This document shows, piece after piece, positions 8,101-15,284 of a stretch of DNA of 64,000 nucleotides. A model generated the notes under the pieces. It saw nothing but the letters and a program-made list of their open reading frames with translations, was not told the DNA's origin and did no database searches. The stretch's first letter is position 1. Each line of letters begins with the position of its first letter. Both the position numbers and the translations under genes were made by a program. The DNA comes from Chth-196 sp044348365 (lineage in GTDB: Bacteria; Verrucomicrobiota; Verrucomicrobiia; Chthoniobacterales; Chthoniobacteraceae), in assembly GCA_044348365.1 (NCBI GenBank), contig JBIKSY010000002.1:4389-68388 (forward strand), read 5' to 3'.

Positions 8101-10902
8101 CTATTTGGAATGAAACGCTTCGCTGGCGACTAGCGTGAGGAGAAAGGAGCGCAGGGCAAAGTCCTGTTTTTTGGCTTCGGAGAGCATGCTCTCGAGAAGC
8201 CCCTCATCGCTGAAGGAAACCGGGCGCCCCAGTGCATACTGGACTAGGGCGGTGCTGAAACCCCGTGAAAACTCCTCCGTTCTCGAATGGATAACGTCGC
8301 GCAACTCGTGGTAGGTCCCAAACGCAGGGCCCTTGTACAGAGCTCCCGCCGGTTCGACCGGCCATGTTTTGCGGGGCTGCCCCGGCCGCTCATAGGAGTC
8401 TTCGGTGCGCCACTGGCCGGCGGCGTCGAAGTTCTCCAGCCCGTAGCCGATGGGGTCGATTTTGCGGTGGCAGCTGGCGCACTGTGGCTGCTCCTGGTGC
8501 GCGACGAGTCGTTCACGGGTGGTGAGCACCTTGTTTTCAAGCCGGCTGAGCTGCGGCACGTTCGCGGGCGCTGGCGGCGGCGGGTCGTTGAGCAGTTTGC
8601 GCAGCACCCACGCCCCGCGCTCGATGGGGCTGGAGTGCTCTCCATTGCTACCCATGCCATGGATCGCGGCCATCCCAAGCAACCCTCCGCGTGGCGAATC
8701 CGCCGGCAGGGTGACCGCTCGGAAATCATCGCCGCTCACCCCCGGTAGTTTGTAGTACTGAGCGAGCACGCCGTTGACCACCGCGTAGTCTGCCTTGAGC
8801 AGTTCGCGCAGGCTGCGGTTTTCCCGGAGCACATGGGCGAAGGTCTCGTATACCTCCAGCCGGGCGGCCTCCTTGGTGCTCTCGTCAAACTCCGGAAACA
8901 GGACGTTGTTGAACCGGAAGAAGTCGAGGCGGTCCATCCGCAGCCACTGGTGCAGGAACGGGCGCAGGAAGTCCGCGGAGCGCGGATCAGCGAGCAGCCG
9001 AACGGCCTGCGCCGAGAGCACCTCCGGGTTGAGGAGCGAGCCGTCCGCTGCGAGGTCGCGCAGTTCCCGGTCCGGGGGCGCACTCCACAGGAAATAGGAA
9101 AGGCGCGTGGCCAGGTCGCGGGCGGGGAGTTTTCGGCTGCCGTTCGGTGGTCTTTTGGACTCCGCAGTAGGATCGCCGGGGGCCCCGGCACCGTCGGCAG
9201 CGGGTGCGGGTGCGGGTGCGCCGAAGGGCTCGCTCAAATAGAGGAAGCGCGGAGAGGAAAGCACCAGGGCCAGCGTTTCGGCGAGCGCCTGGCGGTGGTT
9301 TTGGCCGTGGGTGCGGCCGTCGGCGTACACCTCCAGAAGGCGTTTGAGAAAGCCTGGCGAGGGGGGGTGCCCGCGGAAAGCCTCGATGCAGAAGTCCTCC
9401 AGGGCGCGGCCTAGCTCGGCAGGCGGGATGGTGCTCTTTGCATCTCCAACCACGGCGGCAAGCGCCTTCATGCCGGGCGCGGGAGTTTTTGCGGGCAGCC
9501 GTTCGACCTCCGCCCAGTCAATCCATAATGCGAACTCGAGGCCCACCCCGTTTTCCTGGATGCCCACGTTTTGCTTTAGGTTGGGCTGGTTGTCGTTGTC
9601 GTGGGTGCCCCGTTCCCGCACGAAAAAGGTGCGCAGTCCCTTGGCCGCGAGCGTGACCGGAATCTCAATGACCTGTGGCTCGGCGAGCGTGCCGGTGACC
9701 ATCTGGGTGCTGTCGTGGCTGAAGGGATTGCCCCCGCCCATTCCGAACTCGAGGAAGCGCCGCTCCGGCGACACCTTGTCCGAGGCCGCAGCGCGCAGGC
9801 GCACCACGTAGTCGCCCGCCGGCCAACCGTTGACGTGGAAACTGAAGTACGAGTTGACCTGGTTGTCACCCACCGTCAGCCAGCCGCCCGTCTGGTTTTC
9901 CGGCTGTGCCATAAACCAGGACTGGTACGGCACGTTTCTGGTCCACCTTCCATCCGAGGCCGCGAAGGTGGCATCCTGGGAGTCCTTGAAGCCGTACTCC
10001 TCGGGAGAGGGGGCCCGGTCAAACTTCGCCCACGAGTCGTAAAACAGGTGCGGTGACTTCCCCTTGACCGCTTCCCGTACGGCGGCGAGCGTCGCTTGGT
10101 TCTGCGGGAGTGCCGCGGCCTTGTCCACCGCCCGGGTCCACTTGTTGTAGGCCACCCGGGCGTCAATCCGTTGCTTCAGGGATTTGCCAACCCTTTCGAG
10201 GAGGCCTTTTTCAGCCTCAAAGCGTTCCTTTTTGACGAGGCCCGCATGGTCGTGCCGCTCAAACGTCTCGTTGACTGCGTCGCGCGCCAGGTCGAGATAT
10301 TGTTCAAACTGGTCCCCTGACATGAAAAGGTTGGTGCCTGCCGTGTCGAAGCCGGCGGCGTTCTTGTCGCTTGGCAACTCGTTGACGCTCACCGTCACGC
10401 CCAGCAACTCCCGCAGCGTGTTGCCGTACTCGCGTTGGTTGAGGCGGCGCATCGCGATGACGCCCTTTGTGTCCCCCAGGTTCCGGCGGGCAGCCACCAT
10501 GACCCTGGCCAGATCCTCGAGGAAATCCGCCTTTGCGGCGCTGGGCGGCTGTTTCTGGTCTTCCGGCGGCATCTCACCCGAGTTGAGCGCATTGAGTACC
10601 TTCTGCCAGCGCTCGGCGCTCAGGTTGTCGGTGATGGCAAGGGGCAGTTCGTCGACACGGAACTTCCCTTTTTGTTTTTCAGCATCATGACAGCTCAGGC
10701 AGTGCTCCTTGAGCAGCGCCTGATGCTTTTCCGGAAGCACGGCTGTGGGCTCCTGGGCGAAGGCAGGCACAAGGCTGAGCGCGCCTGCGGCGAGTAGGGA
10801 GGCAGTTTGCAGGCAGCGGAGGAGGGGCGGCGGCACCCGCCACGCACCCACCTCACGGGGGCGCTCGCCCTGTTTTTTGCTCAAGTGCTGTCTGGTCCTC
10901 AT
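8101..10902 (-). CDS. PSD-type multidomain cytochrome protein, second copy
   Basis: A 933-residue protein when started at the ATG complementary to 10900-10902. An open frame extends 99 codons further to 11199, but those residues are low-complexity and would bury the hydrophobic export segment. From this start a basic N-terminus leads to a Leu/Ala core and a likely AFA-QE cleavage near residue 49. The haem motif CLSCH follows at 68-72. Then come DUF1587 (MRRLNQREYGNTLRELLG), a long beta-rich middle, DUF1592 (FLYLSEP, LATRLSYFLWSAPPD), DUF1588 (RGGLLGMAAIHGMGSNGE, with CASCHRKIDPIGYGLE near residue 808), and a DUF1585 tail. The middle, including QNVGIQENGVGLEFALWIDW, is longer than in the partner copy at 2878 and may be a carbohydrate-binding-like insert. 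The role is unknown. Confidence 0.88.
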   Translation of the reverse strand: MRTRQHLSKKQGERPREVGAWRVPPPLLRCLQTASLLAAGALSLVPAFAQEPTAVLPEKHQALLKEHCLSCHDAEKQKGKFRVDELPLAITDNLSAERWQKVLNALNSGEMPPEDQKQPPSAAKADFLEDLARVMVAARRNLGDTKGVIAMRRLNQREYGNTLRELLGVTVSVNELPSDKNAAGFDTAGTNLFMSGDQFEQYLDLARDAVNETFERHDHAGLVKKERFEAEKGLLERVGKSLKQRIDARVAYNKWTRAVDKAAALPQNQATLAAVREAVKGKSPHLFYDSWAKFDRAPSPEEYGFKDSQDATFAASDGRWTRNVPYQSWFMAQPENQTGGWLTVGDNQVNSYFSFHVNGWPAGDYVVRLRAAASDKVSPERRFLEFGMGGGNPFSHDSTQMVTGTLAEPQVIEIPVTLAAKGLRTFFVRERGTHDNDNQPNLKQNVGIQENGVGLEFALWIDWAEVERLPAKTPAPGMKALAAVVGDAKSTIPPAELGRALEDFCIEAFRGHPPSPGFLKRLLEVYADGRTHGQNHRQALAETLALVLSSPRFLYLSEPFGAPAPAPAADGAGAPGDPTAESKRPPNGSRKLPARDLATRLSYFLWSAPPDRELRDLAADGSLLNPEVLSAQAVRLLADPRSADFLRPFLHQWLRMDRLDFFRFNNVLFPEFDESTKEAARLEVYETFAHVLRENRSLRELLKADYAVVNGVLAQYYKLPGVSGDDFRAVTLPADSPRGGLLGMAAIHGMGSNGEHSSPIERGAWVLRKLLNDPPPPAPANVPQLSRLENKVLTTRERLVAHQEQPQCASCHRKIDPIGYGLENFDAAGQWRTEDSYERPGQPRKTWPVEPAGALYKGPAFGTYHELRDVIHSRTEEFSRGFSTALVQYALGRPVSFSDEGLLESMLSEAKKQDFALRSFLLTLVASEAFHSK

Positions 10903-11352
10903 GGGAGATGAAAGGCTGGATTCCCGAAGCGCCCTGCGCAAGCGCAACCGCGCAGGGTTGAGGGCTGCCGGATCCGCCTCCCGCACCGGTTCTTTTCCCG
11001 GGTTCCAGCGAAATGGAGGCTCAAGGCGATACGCTGCCGGAGGACGACTTCCGGCGGTCGACGGTTTGATGGCGGCCCCCGCCCGGGCGCACGGCTTGAC
11101 CGTCGCGACGCGTGACACGGCAGACGTTGAAGGCGCCGAAGGCACGGTGTTGCATCCGTTCCTGGTCTGACCGTTTATTGTGCGGGCGCTCTTCTCCACT
11201 TACATGCCCAACGCCCAGTAAGCCGAGGAGCCACAAGTTTGGCTCTCAGCATTTTGTGCGAAACCTAGACAGACGAAGCCTGAATCTGAATAAAGTTCCG
11301 CACAGGGTCGCGCCTTGAATGACATCAAGATAAGCAACCGCCCCTTGTCTAC
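10903..11352. other. Intergenic region, divergent
   Basis: About 450 bases separate the divergent PSD gene and the LamG-like gene. The first 297 bases could be read as an N-terminal extension of the PSD protein, but composition argues against it. Promoters for both directions are expected. I found no confident -35/-10 pair, and no RNA gene or repeat. Confidence 0.45.
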
Positions 11353-12612
11353 ATGCAGCTTCTTCTTCCTCTCTTTATCCTGTTGACCATTCCGTGCACG
11401 GTTCTCCGGGCCAGTGAACCAGTCGCCACGGTCACGGGTACGCCGGGGCTCGTGGCTTTTTGGGACTTTGTGAAGCGTGAACCGGTGGAGTCAGGGCGTT
11501 TCACCGCACATGTGCCCGCGGGAGCGGCGACGGATTATCCACTCGATGCGGGCAACTACATCAAAGACTTCTGGGGGGCGGGTCGTCAGGCGACGTATGC
11601 GGATTTTCCGTTGCTGGGACGCGGGCCGTTCGGAAACGCCATCCGGCTCGTCAAGGAAACCGACGACAATTTCCGGCCCTTCCTCTTTGTGCCGAGGTCG
11701 CGTTTGCACGACACCCCGCTTGACATCAAAGGTGAGGGAAAGTCGGTCTCGGTGCTCGTTTGGGCGATCCGCGAGAGCGGAAACCACGCATTGGCAGGCA
11801 TCTGGCATGAAGGCACCGACCTGAAAGAGAAAAACACCGCCACCATCGCAAAGGTGGAGCGGGGGCAGCGGCAGTACGCACTCTTCGCCGGCCTGAACAA
11901 ACAGGGCAGCGCCTGCGGCCATGTGTCAGAAAACGGCGCGAGCTCGTTTCTGAACAAGTACGCGCTGCACAAGTGTAACTCGGCGGACCTTTCGCCTGAG
12001 GTGCCCGCTGATTCCCCGGCGGGGGTGCTCGACGCTTCGTGGCAGTGCTTTGCGATGACCTTTGATCATGAAAAGCACGAACTCACCGGTTGGCTGAACG
12101 GAGTCTCCGGGGATCGCTGGCTTGAGCAACCGAAGAAGGACAAGCTGATCTCCTTTGCCCACAACGCCTACATGCAGGGTTACTACGCAAAGCTGCCTGG
12201 CAAGCAGGAAGGCGAGGACGAGACCTTCCCGAAGGATCAGTATTACAACCCGCCGGAGGGTGAGACGCTCAGCGTAAAAGTGCTGCGCGAGTCCCCTGAG
12301 GAACGCGTCGAACTGCGCGAGCATCGCTACACAAAAATTGAGGTGACCCTACGCGGCGGTGAGGAGGTCGCGCGTGAACTCGTGGCGTTGCGTCTGAACC
12401 CCTGGTGGTATCCGCACGGACTTTACGCGCCAACGGATGCTCAGAGCGGCGGCCCCTTCACCATCGGTCGCGTGATCCACAGCAGCCGTGGCGTCGGTTT
12501 CACCGGCTGGATCGGAGGCGTGGCCGTCTTTGACAGGGCGCTGGGCGCTCCCGAGTTGAAACAACTGTCCGCCTTGCGAGCCGTTCCAACCTCCCTTTCC
12601 GACCGTCCATGA
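11353..12612 (+). CDS. Secreted LamG/concanavalin-A-like protein
   Basis: A 419-residue protein with a clear signal peptide (MQLLLPLFILLTIPC core, cleavage probably near VLRA-SE). The mature protein begins with GTPGLVAFWDF, the opening of LamG-like jelly-roll proteins. It continues with alternating strands such as SVSVLVWAIRESGNHALAGI and QCFAMTFDHEKHELTGWLNG. It ends with HSSRGVGFTGWIGGVAVFDR, the typical closing strand of this fold. Such proteins are thought to bind glycans or other extracellular ligands; no catalytic residues can be named. No other assigned gene shares its transcript for certain, but the FAD oxidoreductase follows 232 nt downstream. Confidence 0.72.
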   Translation: MQLLLPLFILLTIPCTVLRASEPVATVTGTPGLVAFWDFVKREPVESGRFTAHVPAGAATDYPLDAGNYIKDFWGAGRQATYADFPLLGRGPFGNAIRLVKETDDNFRPFLFVPRSRLHDTPLDIKGEGKSVSVLVWAIRESGNHALAGIWHEGTDLKEKNTATIAKVERGQRQYALFAGLNKQGSACGHVSENGASSFLNKYALHKCNSADLSPEVPADSPAGVLDASWQCFAMTFDHEKHELTGWLNGVSGDRWLEQPKKDKLISFAHNAYMQGYYAKLPGKQEGEDETFPKDQYYNPPEGETLSVKVLRESPEERVELREHRYTKIEVTLRGGEEVARELVALRLNPWWYPHGLYAPTDAQSGGPFTIGRVIHSSRGVGFTGWIGGVAVFDRALGAPELKQLSALRAVPTSLSDRP

Positions 12613-12844
12613 ATCGCTGCCATTTCCTTCACAACGCCCTGTTCCGCTCGTCCCGCAGGCGGGCGTTCATCTCTGGCGCGGCTCGCACAATCCAGAGCGG
12701 TCTGCTCGAGTGCGGGGTGTGCCACGCCAACACCGGGTCACACTCCATTCGCTTTCGCTTGTGAAAAACGCCTTCATCCTCGGCGGCGAAAGCAAAACGG
12801 ATCGCGTCCGGGTGTGGCGCCAATAAGCTTTCCCCTTTCTGCCT

Positions 12845-14254
12845 ATGAAACCGTCGCCCCCATCCACCGACCGCCGTCTGTTTCTCAAAGCCGGCCTCGC
12901 CAGTGCGCTCGGGGTTCCTTTGCTCACACCCGGACAGGCGCAGCCCGCTACGCCAGAGGTGTTTCAGGAAACCGCGCGCGATCTGCCCGTCAACGACGAC
13001 GCAGATGTCCTAATCTGCGGCGCCGGTCCCGCCGGAGTGAGCGCCGCGATCTCGGCGGCGCGTGCGGGTGCAAAGGTCCGCTTGTTTGAAACGCACGGGT
13101 CGCTCGGAGGCGTGTGGACCTCCTCGCTGCTTGGCTACCTGCTCGATTTTGACAAGCCTGGCTTCAATGTGGAGCTTGTGCGCCGGCTGCGGGAGCGCGA
13201 TGCCGTCAACGGCGGCGGCATGAACGGCCTCAGCTATCAGCCGGAAGAGATGAAGCTCCTGCTGGAGGAGCTTTGCGCCACAGCTGGCGTTAAGGTGCAA
13301 CTCCACACGCGCGTTGCCGCCGCGTATCGGGAAGGGCGCACGCTGCGCACCATCGTCACGGAATCCAAAAGCGGCCGGCAGGCATGGCGGGCGCCCGTTT
13401 TCATTGATACCACGGGCGATGGCGACCTTGGTGCCCAGGCTGGTTGTGAGTTTGAGATCGGCCGCGAAAAAGCCTGCCCCTGCCAGCCGATGACGATGTA
13501 TGCCCTGCTTGTGGTCAGGGACGTGTCCCAGATAGCGGACTGCATCCACGGCACCGGCGACGGTGGGCGTCATGTGGGCCCGAAGTTCTTTCAAGACACG
13601 CTCAAGAGGGCCGGCGTCACGCCCAGCTATGGGCGGGCGTGCTTGTTTCCCATCCAGGGAAATCTGGTGCTGCTCATGGCCAACCACGAGTACGGCATTG
13701 ACGCCACCGATGCGGCACAAGTGACCGAGGCCACGCTCCGGGCCAGGGCCGAGATTCATCAAATCGTGCGCGGACTCCGCAAGCTCGGCGGCCCGTGGGA
13801 TGGAGTGCAGGTTGTGGCCACACCGGAGCAGATCGGCATCCGCGATGGCCGCCGCATCCGTGGGCGTTACCTCATGACAAGCGAGGATCTTATCCAGGGT
13901 GCGGTACAGCCCGACGCCGTCGTCCGTGCGACCTTCCCGGTGGATATCCATGCCCTCAGTGCCGAGGACAACAAAAAGGCCGCCTACCACAATGCCGGAG
14001 TGAAGACCAAGCCCTACGACATTCCGCTGCGGGCACTCATCGCTCGCGACGTGGACGGCCTCATGATGGCAGGACGCTGCATCAGCGGTGATTTCATCGC
14101 CCACGCCAGCTACCGTGTCACCGGCAACGCCGTCGCCATGGGGGAGGCGGCCGGCGCCACGGCTGCGGTGGCCGCGAAAAACAAAACGGCGCCTCATGCC
14201 GTGCCTTGGAGCGAGGTCCAGCCCGTGCTCGAAGAGGTTCGGAGGCGGGGATGA
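12845..14254 (+). CDS. Tat-type FAD-dependent oxidoreductase (FAD_oxidored family)
   Basis: A 469-residue protein. Residues 8-27 (TDRRLFLKAGLASALGVPLL) form a twin-arginine-like leader, so it probably acts in the periplasm. The dinucleotide-binding motif is CGAGPAGVSAAISAARAG, with GxGxxG at 59-64, followed by a glutamate-ended strand (KVRLFET) that binds the FAD ribose. A segment with DTTGDGDLGAQAGCEFEIGR and, near the end, DVDGLMMAGRCISGDFIAHASYRVTG matches the FAD-dependent oxidoreductase family abundant beside sulfatases and glycosidases in Verrucomicrobiota and Planctomycetota. The substrate is unknown; sugar-alcohol or uronate-like substrates would fit the context but are inference. A fumarate-reductase-like flavoprotein is the alternative description. 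Confidence 0.85.
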   Translation: MKPSPPSTDRRLFLKAGLASALGVPLLTPGQAQPATPEVFQETARDLPVNDDADVLICGAGPAGVSAAISAARAGAKVRLFETHGSLGGVWTSSLLGYLLDFDKPGFNVELVRRLRERDAVNGGGMNGLSYQPEEMKLLLEELCATAGVKVQLHTRVAAAYREGRTLRTIVTESKSGRQAWRAPVFIDTTGDGDLGAQAGCEFEIGREKACPCQPMTMYALLVVRDVSQIADCIHGTGDGGRHVGPKFFQDTLKRAGVTPSYGRACLFPIQGNLVLLMANHEYGIDATDAAQVTEATLRARAEIHQIVRGLRKLGGPWDGVQVVATPEQIGIRDGRRIRGRYLMTSEDLIQGAVQPDAVVRATFPVDIHALSAEDNKKAAYHNAGVKTKPYDIPLRALIARDVDGLMMAGRCISGDFIAHASYRVTGNAVAMGEAAGATAAVAAKNKTAPHAVPWSEVQPVLEEVRRRG

Positions 14255-14470
14255 GACAGCATTTCTGGAGTTCGCGTGTCGCCGGGCGTATCCATGGAAC
14301 GGCACCAAAATGACGACGGGTACAGGCTTCTACAAAACCGGGGACGGCCTGTCTGGCATTCCTGCCCATTTACTCAGCGAATTGATCCATGAGGATGTTA
14401 CGAGATTGCCGCAGGTGCGGCGCAGGGTTATCCAAGTACCGCGCGAAAGGTAGCCCCCCTGTCTAATCTT

Positions 14471-15262
14471 TTGAAAACACCCCCTCCGATTTCCTTCCGG
14501 ATCACCGCTGGCCTGCTCCTTGCGGCTGTTCTCCCTCTTCAATCCGCACCTCCGGCGAACACTTTGGAGTTTGAGAAGGCGACCGTCACCGAGGGTGCCG
14601 CCTGGATTCCCTACCGTCTTTTTCGCCCACGGGTCGTCGAAAAGGATCGGAAGTATCCCTTGGTTCTTTTCCTTCATGGAGCCGGCGAAAGAGGTGATGA
14701 AAACGAGGCCCAACTGCGCCACGGTCTTGCTCGGTTTACCTCGCCCGAAGTTCAAGCAGCTCACCCCTCCTTCATTTTGGTTCCCCAGTGTCCGAAGGAC
14801 CAGAAGTGGTCCGACGTGGATTGGGCCCTGCCCAAAAGCCAACTTCCGGAACGGCCGTCGGTGAGCCTCTCGCTGGCAATGAAAGCAGTCGACCAACTGG
14901 TGGATACCATGCCGGTCGATCCGAAACGGATCTATCTGACAGGGCTCTCAATGGGGGGGTATGGAACGTGGGACGCGGTAACACGATGGCCTGAACGGTT
15001 TGCGGCAGCCGTTCCAGTGTGTGGCGGGGGAGACGATTTGTTGGCGGCGCGTCTTGCGCGGCTCCCCCTCTGGAGCTTCCACGGTGATCTCGACAAGGCG
15101 GTTCCCGTCTCCCGCTCGCGCGACATGATCAAGGCCATCCTGCTGGCGGGAGGAACTGCCCGGTACACCGAGTACGCCGGCGTGGGCCACAACAGCTGGG
15201 ACAAGGCATACGCAGAGCCGGCCCTTTACGACTGGCTGTTCTCGCAAACAAAGAGCAACTGA
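14471..15262 (+). CDS. Secreted alpha/beta-hydrolase (prolyl-oligopeptidase/PHB-depolymerase-like esterase)
   Basis: A 263-residue protein read from a TTG start, because no ATG precedes the signal peptide (ITAGLLLAAVLPLQS, cleavage near SAP). It has the oxyanion segment LFLHGAGERGDE (HGAGERG at 69-75) and a nucleophile elbow GLSMGGYGTWD with Ser160. An acid candidate lies in WSFHGDLDKAVP (Asp206 or Asp208) and a histidine in GVGHNSWD (His240). This order matches the serine esterases often found with glycan degradation and annotated as phospholipase/carboxylesterase or feruloyl-esterase-like. The stop lies one base before the GTG of the GH9 gene, so the two are probably translationally coupled and work on the same polysaccharide. 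The exact ester is unknown. Confidence 0.83.
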   Translation: MKTPPPISFRITAGLLLAAVLPLQSAPPANTLEFEKATVTEGAAWIPYRLFRPRVVEKDRKYPLVLFLHGAGERGDENEAQLRHGLARFTSPEVQAAHPSFILVPQCPKDQKWSDVDWALPKSQLPERPSVSLSLAMKAVDQLVDTMPVDPKRIYLTGLSMGGYGTWDAVTRWPERFAAAVPVCGGGDDLLAARLARLPLWSFHGDLDKAVPVSRSRDMIKAILLAGGTARYTEYAGVGHNSWDKAYAEPALYDWLFSQTKSN

Positions 15263-15284
15263 CGTGGACAGGAACCAAGCCCCC

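Noticed and set aside
6757..8133. 458-codon plus-strand frame opposite the second DUF1552 gene
   Set aside because: Antisense shadow of a recognisable gene, without a start context or family motif.
10903..11199. N-terminal extension of the second PSD protein
   Set aside because: The extra 99 residues are low-complexity and would bury the signal peptide, so the downstream ATG at 10902 is preferred.
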